A stretch of DNA of 16,981 bases from the NCBI GenBank assembly GCA_018398765.1, contig JAHBMJ010002663.1, forward strand, positions 1 to 16,981, written 5' to 3'. Below the pieces are notes generated by a model. That model saw only the letters and a program-made list of their open reading frames with translations, was not told where the DNA came from and did not search any database. Source of the stretch: Chromera velia (lineage: Eukaryota > Sar > Chromeraceae). Positions 9,588 through 16,981 of the stretch are shown here, piece after piece. A program made the translations under genes and the position numbers. Positions within the stretch are counted from its first letter, which is position 1; every line of letters starts with the position of its first letter.

Positions 9588-10222
9588 GATTATGTGTTTC
9601 ATCCATGGATTTTAGTTGCTAGAGTCTGTTAGTCGCTGTTGCGGCTAGCTGCGGCCGTTAGCAGTGAGTGAAGATTCGCAGAATCTGAGGTATTTTCATA
9701 TGTTTTCCTTTCGCTCGTTTAGACAAAGTCCTCGCAGTATTTCATTTATTTTTACTCGTTAACGCAAAGACAATAAGGCAAAGCTGTATTAGAATAAGAA
9801 TAGAAAAACACTGTGCGCGGAATCAAATAGAATCAAAAGATATAGACAGACAGAGACATACATATGGAAAAACCCGGACTGTGCAGCATTATTGCGCGGG
9901 CGGGCCGCGCAGCAACACCGCGCGGGAATGTATGGGAGAAGGTCGGGCCGCGCGCGCATCGTCACGGGTGGGCCGGCCGCCTCTCTTAGGTACACCGCAC
10001 GCGTTGCCGCGTGCATACACATGTTGGTTCCGCATGTCCGTATTCTGGCACCTAGCTGTTACTATCCTATTGTCCGAATTAATTGCATGCATGGATATGA
10101 ATATATACTCAGTCTGATACAAGCAGGGCTGAGAGCTTTATCGATTGAATTATTTCTCTGGATTGATGGATGTACAGAGAAATCTGACAATGGCAGTTAC
10201 TAGAGATCATTAGGAGGTACTG
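9588..10222. other. Intergenic DNA with a GC-rich island, no gene seen
   Basis: AT-moderate sequence is interrupted at about 9893-10015 by a CpG-dense block containing GCACGCG-TTGC-CGCGTGC (9997-10014), a perfect 7-bp-stem hairpin. Open frames across it have no supporting splice or composition signal. The segment ends at the 5' boundary of the LTR retrotransposon. Confidence 0.6.
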
Positions 10223-10508
10223 TGTGACGCAAGTATAGATTATGTATGAGACTGCACGGTGCGAGCGCAAGCGAGCACCTTGCATGATCCTTGCATGCTT
10301 TCTGGGACCGCGTCAAAAACTTAAAGAGCGCGCGTCTCAGCCAGAGCAACTGGAATTAGATGTTACATCTGAATTGCAGCAAAGTCAGTCTGACAGTGCA
10401 CGACAGTGCAGGTACCAATTGATTGAACGATGAAATGATGACATATGTCTAGATTCACAGACCTTCCATCCTAACGTTGTGAATATGATGAGCCCTGTGT
10501 ATGTGTCA
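10223..10508 (+). repeat. 5' LTR
   Basis: Begins TGTGACGCAAG and ends GTGTATGTGTCA. It aligns without gaps to the 3' LTR with 11 differences (about 3.8 %), all of them transitions. The inner boundary is fixed by the primer site starting at 10513. Confidence 0.88.
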
Positions 10509-10512
10509 TAGG

Positions 10513-10524
10513 TGGCACTAGAGC
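10513..10524 (+). promoter_or_regulatory. Primer binding site, initiator Met-tRNA type
   Basis: TGGCACTAGAGC followed by TTAGTTCAACC closely resembles the TGGTATCAGAGC primer site common in plant LTR elements, which pairs with the 3' end of initiator tRNA-Met. The three differences in the 12-mer are all T/C changes. The site sits four bases after the LTR end, where reverse transcription would be primed. Confidence 0.7.
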
Positions 10525-10557
10525 TTAGTTCAACCAGGTTGTAGGCTTGTCAGGAAA

Positions 10558-12180
10558 ATGGAAGGTCAACTCTCTGTCGAACAGTTGGCTACGTTGGCTC
10601 AGCGTCAAGCAGCTCATATTGAAGCACAGGAAACAAGACTGAGGCTTCAAGATGAGCGTATTGGCAACCTCTCAAACCAAATCGCAACAGTATCTGCGAC
10701 TAGTTCCTCTGCCGTTTCGAAAGCAGTCAAAGCAATTGGTGATTTCGATGGAAATGTAGAACAGTCCAGAGAACAGTATGCGGACTGGGTTCGAGTGTGT
10801 GAGAACTATGCGAAGTTCCACAAGATGACAGATGCGGAGCTGCTTAATGCAGCAGATTCGTACCTGAAGGATAGAGCTTCCAAGGCGGTGAGGGAAGCAG
10901 AGGATAACGGACACAAGCCAACCATTTAGGCGGAGTTGAAGTACGTCCTTGTGACTTACTTCAAAGACCGCCAGACTCAAGATCAGTGGAGGAAGGCCCT
11001 GGGTACCCTGAAGTGCACAAGAGCTGAGGAGCTGCAGAAATACACTGACACATTCATTACAGAGCTCCTGAGCATCAAGGATATGAGTATGACGGACAAG
11101 ATCTACCACTACGTCAAAGGCCTCCCAAGCAAAATCGTAGAAGACGTGCGAAGATCCCATCCGGCCACTCTGGAGAAGGCAGTAGAAGCCGCACATGATG
11201 CCACATCCAACTTGGGTGCGAGCATCATTGTCCCTTGTATGTCCCTCCCTACCGCCGTAGCAGTATCTGTACCAACACAACCACTGGCAATCAGACCATC
11301 AGTCCACGCAGACCCCACGGGCCCTGCCCCTATGGATATCGGGGCTGTGGATTCCCGACTGCAGTGGAGGAGACCGGGACGCAGACCCCAGGACGACACA
11401 CCGCAACAGGAGGGACACGGAGTGAATAGAAATCTCCCTCCTTTCACTCAGAGAGAGAGAGACGTCCTGATGGAATTTGATGGGTATTTTAACTGCTACA
11501 CACTCCATGCCGGTCACACTGCCGCAAACTGCCCCAACAGAAGAGAAGTGCAGAGGGGACAGAGAACGTGAGGTGGTCCAAACTTCCTCGAGTCGGGAAT
11601 CACTGACTCACACGAGGAAGGATTGGAGACAGGAGGAAACAGAGGGGGAGTCGGCAGCCGAGAACCTCCCTCACCAGTCCGTACCACAGAGGAACGATGA
11701 GATGACGAATGGGTAGTCTTTCCAAAAACCTCTCACCTGCTGCATCACGTGGAAGAGGGGGAAGAGAATGGATCTCCTCAAGAAGACCTAGACAGTCTCC
11801 CGCCCCTGAAGGGTTCAGATGACGAAGATCCCTTTCCAGAGACGCCTCCCTACCTGAAGCGTCTCATGCCACAGACTGCCCCCAAAAGAGGAATGCCAGC
11901 AAAGTTTGTGGGAGGAAAGGGATGGATAGATGAGGAGATTGAGGAGCTCGAACGTAATTTCGAAACGAGACGGGCAGAGACGGAAGAGGAAGAGAAGTTG
12001 GGGGAGAAGCTCTCTGTCTCCGGGCAGGAAGTTTCGTCTCCAAAGGAGCAGCAGGAGGGAAAGAAACCTCGCTGCTGGCAAGTGATGGGCCTCACTCGCC
12101 GAGAGTGGCGACAGCGAGTCTGGGCCCAACAAGCAGCCAACCTGTCCAAGAAAGGAAAGTTGGATCAAGTGTTCGAATAG
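10558..12180 (+). pseudogene. gag: gag of the LTR retrotransposon, broken by three in-frame stops
   Basis: One reading frame of 541 codons runs from ATG 10558 to TAG 12178-12180. It is interrupted by TAG at 10927-10929, TGA at 11569-11571 and TGA at 11698-11700, with no frameshift. Gag would form the particle that packages the element RNA. Codons about 80-225 show the Ty3/gypsy gag pattern: Trp/Phe early region, LKYVL...YF, a TF..ELLS segment, HYVKGLPS, then HPATLEKAVEAAHD. A PMDIG linker motif lies near codon 260. A zinc-knuckle remnant at codons 310-325 has Tyr where the first Cys is expected and six rather than four residues between Cys313 and His320. The region after codon 398 is acidic and Lys/Arg-rich, with no protease motif. 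As it stands only 123 residues can be translated from the first ATG. Confidence 0.85.
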
Positions 12181-12846
12181 AGAGGAGAGGGAGGAGCGAG
12201 TTTGAAGGGAGGTGATCTATTATGGACTGGCTGAGCGACCTAGTCGCGGAGTCATTATGACTTGGCATATGATTTGGTTGCAGGTTGATGTATTATGAGA
12301 ATGTGAACCCGGGTTGTCTAAGTTGGAGGGGTTGAGGTGAAGGAATTGGGAGCTGTGAGTCTTGAGACAATTGGGGGTCGGTGACGAGCACGCATCACCT
12401 TGATGAGGAAAGAGGATTGCTGCAGCTTGGGGTTATGAGAATATGTTTGCTTTGCGCACGCGAAAAGAAAGAAACAGATTCGTGAGGACGCGTCTGCTTG
12501 TGTGGGGTGCAAATGTCTATCTTTCTCTCCGTCTGTCAAATTTGAATGCGAGGGAATTTTTTCATTTCCATGCAGAGACGGCATGAATGAATGAACGTTA
12601 ATGGGTGTGAAGACTCATTCACTTCACATCTGTCTGAATGTTTGTGTGGATACAAATAAGGAGAAATAAAAGTGAATGGAGAGTTGAAGCAGAATAGTCT
12701 CGAATGAAAAGAAAAGAGATGACTGAAACTGTTAACCTTTCGAAAGAATTGTGAGGTCCCTGGATCGAGTCCCAACGATCGAACGATCAATGAGGCAACG
12801 TTTCGGTCGGATCGATCGAGGACGATCGATTTGAAGGGAAGGCATC
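12181..12846 (+). other. Non-coding 3' internal region of the retrotransposon
   Basis: These 666 bases lie between gag and the right LTR, where pol would be expected. No protease, reverse transcriptase or integrase motif appears in any frame. Near the end a perfect hairpin (ATCGATCG 12811-12818, CGATCGAT 12823-12830) directly precedes the polypurine tract. Confidence 0.7.
12833..12842 (+). promoter_or_regulatory. Polypurine tract
   Basis: GAAGGGAAGG ends four bases before the right LTR. In LTR elements such a tract survives RNase H digestion and primes plus-strand DNA synthesis. Confidence 0.7.
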
Positions 12847-13132
12847 TGTGACATAAGTATAGATTATGTATGAGACTGCACGGTGCGAGCGCAAGCGAGC
12901 ACCTTGCATGATCCTTGCATGCTTTCTGGGACCGCGTCAAAAACTTAAAGAGCGCGCGTCTCAGCCAGAGCAACTGGAATTAGATGTCGCATCTGAATTG
13001 CAGCAAAGTCAGTCTGACAGTGTACGACAGTGCAGGTACCAATTGATTGAACAATGGAATGATGATATATGTCTAGATTCACAGACCTTCCGTCCTGACA
13101 TTGTGAATATGATGAGCCCTGTGTATGTGTCA
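12847..13132 (+). repeat. 3' LTR
   Basis: Begins TGTGACATAAG and ends GTGTATGTGTCA, and is the same length as the 5' LTR (286 bp). Differences from the left copy cluster near both ends and in the region 13050-13102. Confidence 0.88.
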
Positions 13133-13181
13133 CATACTCAGTCTGTGTGTATGACCCTGTTTGTCTGTGGTTGCTTATCTG

Positions 13182-13316
13182 GATTTAAGATAGCACCACT
13201 AGTGGGAGCTTGTTAGGTTTTGAGAGAAGGAGCCAGCAGATAGTTCTCGACGGTGGACAGACGTTGTTTCTCTCTGGCTGGGGAAATCAGACATACGTGA
13301 TGAAAAGACCTGAAGT
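13182..13316 (+). repeat. Dispersed repeat, copy B
   Basis: Direct-orientation match to 9388-9587, about 135 bp, lacking copy A's small insertions. It begins 49 bp outside the right LTR and ends about 100 bp before the ATG at 13415. It may be part of the leader or promoter of the following open frames. Confidence 0.7.
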
Positions 13317-13414
13317 CTCTGTGTGCATATATAGTGAGCCTTGTCTGTCGCAAGACCTGACTGCAATCTTTGTATCTTCAGTGTGATTCTTCACGTGCCG
13401 TTTCATTCTAAATC

Positions 13415-13672
13415 ATGTTTAAGAGAAGAAAACACCCTGAGGGGTCTCCCGAATTACGAGCAAAGCATCTAAGAAGAAGTGACAAGCCTATTGTTAATCA
13501 CTGGAGGGTCCTGCTCAAAGAGCTTCCAAGTGATTTCAACAACGTGCTCAAAGCGCACTCATACCGTTTGGTTCGGAAGAAAACCAGTGTGTTTATGGTG
13601 GTCTGCGATGCATGCTACATAGAAATCTTCGCGAAGGTTCCACAGATTGGAGCAACCAAAAACAGTACATAG
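13415..13672 (+). CDS. Small open frame or first exon, unknown protein (85 aa)
   Basis: ATG 13415 to TAG 13670-13672. The N-terminal part is basic (Lys/Arg-rich residues 3-26). From about 30 to 78 the sequence looks globular, with aromatic, Val and Ile positions and a CDAC pair near residues 64-67. A consensus-like donor GTAAGTAC at 13685 lies just past the stop in this frame, and a strong acceptor ends at 14018. This could therefore be the first exon of a gene continuing at 14019, but the frames do not join without a one-base shift or another small intron. Either the gene is decayed or my exon boundary is wrong. No family is recognised, and no transposase or zinc-finger signature is complete. 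Confidence 0.45.
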   Translation: MFKRRKHPEGSPELRAKHLRRSDKPIVNHWRVLLKELPSDFNNVLKAHSYRLVRKKTSVFMVVCDACYIEIFAKVPQIGATKNST

Positions 13673-14018
13673 TGAGAGGCACACGTAAGTACTATGGCGT
13701 GGACGAAAATCATCCCACGAAGGCATATTCCTTGGCACTCAAAAAGAGGGAGGTCGCAACAGACAGAAAACAGATAAGGAGGTCGCAACAGCAGCTGGCA
13801 TCGCTCTGAAGGGGACTCGCGTCCCCGGACTGGGTGTTGCAGAGCGAGCACAGCACGGTGTGTTGTGTGCCGTTGAAGGCCCTGAGCCAGAAGAGCAGCA
13901 TTTAATATTTATACATTGTTGTAGGCACCTTTTGCGGAAGATTTCGTATGATGCGCATGGGGGGAAGAACTGGACGTCTTTTAATGCCAAGTTTTTTTTA
14001 TTTTCTCATCTGCTGCAG

Positions 14019-14700
14019 AGGCCTTCCAAGAGAGGGCATACACACAACTAAAGGGCCCTTTACAGTCGATGTGTCGGTGATGGCAGTGGAATACGATGGT
14101 CAGCAGTCGGTTAAGGTGAGGGTAGGGCTGGTTTCTGAGCATCTTCGCAGGGCTTCAGACGCCCCCGGAGACCACTTGCTGATTGGCGCCCTGCGGGGAG
14201 AGCACGACACCCTTTTTAACCATCTGAACATTCGAGTGCCCCCTGATAAAGATATTAACAGGGCTTTAATTAGAGTAACTGTCAATTTCTTCCTCGATGC
14301 CATCGCAGCAGAGGCCTCCCTTTTCCTTGCAGAAAACTCTATCTTCTCCAACTCTGACACTAAAATATTGGAGAAAAGGATTGAAACTATTCAAAACGGA
14401 GCGGCCATGAGCTTTGCGAGTTTTTTCAACCCACACAGGGGTAGGTTAGAGGACGACTACCACCCAGTTGACACCTCAGATGCCTGGCAGAACGCATACC
14501 GCAGAGTTGATCCCCTGAACGTTCACCTGTCTGTCTCCCACAAAAATAGAAGGTCGCATTGCATACTGATTTGCTCTGGGTTTATTGTAGAGGGGGACTG
14601 CGATGCTCCAATTATTGGAAGGGTTGAGGAGAAACAGCAGTGGGTGGCGTTCGTTACTGACCATACTCCTGAGTGGAGGCTAGAGGTGCAGACATTTTAG
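14019..14700 (+). CDS. Unknown globular protein or terminal exon (about 227 aa)
   Basis: The open frame ends in TAG at 14698-14700. It is open back to an ATG at 13948, but the sequence before 14019 reads as a polypyrimidine tract plus CTGCAG acceptor, so I favour an exon starting at 14019. The alternative is a 250-residue single-exon protein with ATG 13948 whose start would be hydrophobic. Composition is mixed and folded-looking: TVDVSVMAVEYDG near the start, a helical middle (ILEKRIETIQNG), then HLSVSHKNRRSHCILICSG and a Trp-containing end. No cysteine cluster, catalytic triad or membrane segment stands out, and I do not recognise a family. The next frame starts 42 bases downstream. Confidence 0.55.
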
Positions 14701-14742
14701 GTCTCTGCTCTGTAATACTATGCAAGCGGGGTTTTTTCGTTT

Positions 14743-15195
14743 ATGGGTAGGAGAGTGTCTCTCAGTGACGGTGGCATGTCAGGCTGGGCAATGCTCACTC
14801 ACAGAGTGAAACATCGCGATTCGGAAGCTATGCCAGGGGGATCGGGAGATGAAATGAAGCAGGAATGCCAAGAGGGGGAAGAGGAAGAGAGAGGTGATTC
14901 AGATGACGGAAAGGCTGATTTTAAAGAGGAGTCAGACTCCCAGGAACGAACTCCTCCTCAAACTTCACATCCGTTTCGATTGCCAACCCAAGTGCTCATG
15001 AATTCCCGTCAAATTGCTCGTCTGACTGCGTCAGAACGCCAAAAGGAGGACCTAGGGCAGGAGGGGGGGTCCAGGCAGGTCGAAGTCAAGAGACTGATGA
15101 GCCGCTTGACTCAGAGCGGGCTTTTTCGGGGATTTGTAGAGGAAATTGAGTCAGAAACTAAAGAAGGGCAAAGAGTGGAGGTGGAGAGAAGCTGA
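14743..15195 (+). CDS. Acidic unknown protein (150 aa)
   Basis: ATG 14743 to TGA 15193-15195. Residues about 30-70 are very acidic and low-complexity (Glu/Asp/Ser/Gln). Residues about 78-150 have more ordered-looking amphipathic stretches (QIARLTASERQKEDL and VKRLMSRLTQSGLFRGFVEEI). It could be a second small gene, a read-on exon of the previous frame, or part of an unrecognised mobile element. In tone it resembles the acidic tail of the gag frame upstream, but I see no clear sequence match. No function is proposed. Confidence 0.4.
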   Translation: MGRRVSLSDGGMSGWAMLTHRVKHRDSEAMPGGSGDEMKQECQEGEEEERGDSDDGKADFKEESDSQERTPPQTSHPFRLPTQVLMNSRQIARLTASERQKEDLGQEGGSRQVEVKRLMSRLTQSGLFRGFVEEIESETKEGQRVEVERS

Positions 15196-15834
15196 GAGAA
15201 GCAATGACCCATGAAATACTGAAAGAAATTCAAAGTTCCCTCTCGTTTTTTTTCGATTGGTTGAGAGCGGAGATGGGTGGTAGAAAGGCGATCTTTGAAT
15301 GTCTTGATTTTCCATCCATTCGGTTTTTCTTTTGTGAAGGTTTGTAATAGCTGCTGCAGCATGTTCCAATTCTTTACACTGTACAGATTATATGATTTAT
15401 GGTGCAAATTGGCATAGAATTAACAGGGTAACAAACAATAAAGTAGTGTGATAAGCATAATGTCAGGGCTAGTCTTAGCACAAGTTGTCATGGTTAATTA
15501 CTGTGGTTGAAAAAACTTTTACATCTAGTTTCACATGAATCACATCTGTTTGCATATATGTTCACTTCTCAGAAGCCCACCAAAAAGCTAAAAAAATACA
15601 CAAAAAAACGAACAGATGATGAATATGGTTGAAAAACAATCAATTCAATGCATGTAGTGATGGTTGCAACTCGGAAGCCGGATTTAAACTTAAGTTATTG
15701 ATTTCTTTGATTAAAGTACTGACTGCAATTCCAAATATCGCGATCGTTGCCAATAGGCCCAATACAAAAAAAAAAAACAAATAAAAACCCCTAGCTGTTT
15801 TATTATCTCCTTGTCTCCCTCTTCGCAACGAATG
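15196..15834. other. AT-rich intergenic DNA, no gene seen
   Basis: Homopolymer A/T runs are frequent and no convincing coding frame exists. A minus-strand open frame at 15828-15640 has a hydrophobic stretch but no ATG. Confidence 0.6.
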
Positions 15835-15837
15835 TTA

Positions 15838-16274
15838 TCTAGGCATATCACAGCAAAAAAAAAAAAAATTAAAGCTAATTCGCGCCTTTTTTTTTTACGA
15901 TGTTTGGTATACCAAATAACTGTTGTTTCTAGGGATAATTTTCAAACAAAAAAATAAATAAAAAAAAACGCTCTCTGGACCAACTTTTTTTTTTTCACAA
16001 CCATGGTGGAGATGTAAAACTACTAGAGAACCAGACATTTCTTACATGAAAACAAAACAAAAAAAAAATAATGAAAATAACTTTTTTTTTATTTTTTTTT
16101 TTTGAAAATTACCCCTAATGTTGTTTAAGTGTTGCATAACTGTTGTTTTGGTGTTGCACAACTGTTGTTTAGGTGCTGTAAGAAGTCTTGAAGAAGAAAA
16201 AAAAAAGAAAAAAATAATTAAAACCAATTCCGGTTTACTTTTTTTTTTTCTGTGATACCACTGATATGCCTAGA
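15838..16274. mobile_element. MITE-like element with 13-bp TIRs and TTA duplication
   Basis: TCTAGGCATATCA at 15838-15850 is exactly the reverse complement of TGATATGCCTAGA at 16262-16274. Each end is flanked by TTA (15835-15837 and 16275-16277). A second inner inverted pair, 16 of 17 matching, lies at 15930-15946 and 16101-16117, so much of the element could fold back. There is no transposase frame in the 437 bp. A three-base TTA duplication fits PIF/Harbinger-type MITEs by the TWA rule, but the terminal sequence is not one I recognise. Poly-A/T runs and a 3 x 22-bp repeat fill the middle. Confidence 0.75.
16117..16182 (+). repeat. Three tandem 22-bp units inside the MITE-like element
   Basis: Units start at 16117, 16139 and 16161, with the core ACTGTTGTTTNGGTGTTGCA. 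A further single copy of AACTGTTGTTT lies at 15918-15928 in the left half of the same element. Confidence 0.8.
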
Positions 16275-16277
16275 TTA

Positions 16278-16560
16278 TTAATTACATTTTATGCTTCAGA
16301 TGCATAGATACCGAGGTCCTATATTAAATACATCTGTATGTACAGAGCTATAGAGCTGGAACCTTGGCCAGCCTTGTTCCACAGTGTGACGCTTTGCTCT
16401 AGCAAAACTGATCTCACCGATTCTCACGTATTGATTTACAGTTTCTTCTGAACAGTGAACTGTGAACACGCGGAATGAACGATGCACTTAATTTGAATGA
16501 TTATTATTTGAATTATAACAGTAATCTCAATAAATCTAATTATATACCCTGCAGGTAGCT
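16278..16560. other. Intergenic DNA, no gene seen
   Basis: AT-moderate sequence between the MITE-like element and the GGATTTT array. Minus-strand open frames here lack coding character. Confidence 0.5.
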
Positions 16561-16792
16561 AGGATTTTGCGGGATTTTAGCCCAGGATTTTAGCGGATTT
16601 TACGGGATTTTGGCCAGGATTTTAACGGATTTAGGCGGATTTTGCCCAGGATTCTGCCGGACTATTTCTCCAGGATTTTAAAATCTAAAATCCTGGCTCT
16701 AAGGATTATAAAGACTAAAATCCTAAATCCTAGGATTTTAGAAATGAATGCCAGGATTATATGGGATTTTACGGGATTATACGGGATTTTAG
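16561..16792 (+). repeat. GGATTTT short-period array with 32-bp higher-order unit
   Basis: About sixteen GGATT copies lie on the plus strand. In the first 100 bp they start at 16562, 16572, 16585, 16595, 16605, 16617, 16627, 16637 and 16649, spaced 10, 13, 10, 10, 12, 10, 10, 12. CCAGG marks a 32-bp unit at 16582, 16614 and 16646, then a shorter step to 16670. A perfect hairpin follows: CCAGGATTTTA 16670-16680, loop AAATC, TAAAATCCTGG 16686-16696. After it, orientation is mixed before the direct pattern returns at about 16751-16792. Confidence 0.85.
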
Positions 16793-16981
16793 CAGAAAGA
16801 GCTAGCGCTCTAGACATGATCGACATGAAGATCTACTTCTTACGCGAAACCTCTGGCAGTTGCCCAGAGTAGTCTTTGTCTGCTTTTGTGTCTTGCATTG
16901 ACTACGAATGCATGAACGTCAATTTGAATTGCCTCAAAGATGCTTTTGCATGCATGCATTTTATTTCTGCACGTTTGCAAA
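16793..16981. other. Window end, no gene seen
   Basis: A short ATG frame (ATG at 16816, stop 16870-16872) is too small to support. A small palindrome AGAGC-TAGC-GCTCT lies at 16799-16812. Confidence 0.4.

Larger units (their letters stand above)
10223..13132 (+). mobile_element. Non-autonomous gag-only LTR retrotransposon (Ty3/gypsy-type)
   Basis: The 2910-bp element has identical-length LTRs of 286 bp (10223-10508 and 12847-13132) starting TG and ending CA. A primer site follows the left LTR after four bases, and a polypurine tract ends four bases before the right LTR. The only gene inside is gag (10558-12180). There is no aspartic protease, reverse transcriptase, RNase H or integrase frame in the remaining internal space, so it would need enzymes from a full-length relative. 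This matches the plan of plant TR-GAG elements. No clean target duplication is seen: TACT occurs at 10218-10221 and 13135-13138 but does not abut the LTR ends symmetrically. That suggests decay or a slightly different boundary. Confidence 0.85.

Noticed and set aside
10558-12180. Alternative genetic code explaining TAG/TGA in gag
   Set aside because: The host gene models end normally at TAG and TGA, and both kinds of stop in gag can arise by a single transition; decay is simpler.
12755-12775. tRNA-like B-box (GGATCGAGTCC) near the end of the retrotransposon
   Set aside because: The 3' side does not pair as a T stem, and no A box, anticodon arm or acceptor stem can be built around it.
10218-13138. 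TACT as target-site duplication of the LTR element
   Set aside because: The two copies do not abut the LTR ends symmetrically (one overlaps the position next to the LTR, the other lies two bases away).
15640-15828. Minus-strand 62-codon frame with a hydrophobic segment
   Set aside because: It has no ATG, and part of the hydrophobicity comes from a poly-A/T run.

Overview
The window looks like nuclear DNA from a microbial eukaryote. Genes are split by many introns with GT...AG borders, intron pyrimidine tracts are long, CA/GA/TTTC microsatellites are dense, and the right half carries an LTR retrotransposon and a short terminal-inverted-repeat element. There is no bacterial-style operon, Shine-Dalgarno pattern or rRNA/tRNA gene. 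The mixture of long CT-rich introns, GTGAGT donors and gag-type retroelements would suit an alga-like protist such as a chromerid or other alveolate. That placement is a guess from style, not from a recognised marker gene.

Left half (about 0.18-7.7 kb): two divergent, intron-rich genes share a CpG-rich inter-gene region at roughly 4690-5120. The minus-strand gene (178-4689, eight exons, 593 codons before the stop in my model) encodes a coiled-coil protein that I cannot name. The plus-strand gene (5121-7720, six exons, 287 codons) encodes a membrane protein with four predicted membrane segments and a long acidic/Gln-rich tail. In both genes the sense strand of the introns is strongly pyrimidine-rich, so the composition asymmetry flips sign at the shared promoter.

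Middle (7.7-10.2 kb): pyrimidine-rich 3' flank with microsatellites, then AT-rich intergenic DNA with a TTGA microsatellite, a short-period GAATT array, one copy of a dispersed repeat and a GC-rich island.

Right half (10.2-17 kb): a 2910-bp non-autonomous LTR retrotransposon (10223-13132) has two 286-bp LTRs, an initiator-Met-tRNA-like primer site, a polypurine tract and only a gag gene. Gag is broken by three in-frame stops, with no protease, reverse transcriptase or integrase. All 11 LTR-LTR differences are transitions. Next come a second copy of the dispersed repeat, three open frames of unknown function (13415-15195), an AT-rich stretch, a 437-bp MITE-like element with 13-bp terminal inverted repeats and TTA duplications (15838-16274), and a 10/32-bp GGATTTT array ending in a perfect hairpin (16561-16792).

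Gene models were built by hand by matching splice phases. Joins are inference until transcripts are compared.
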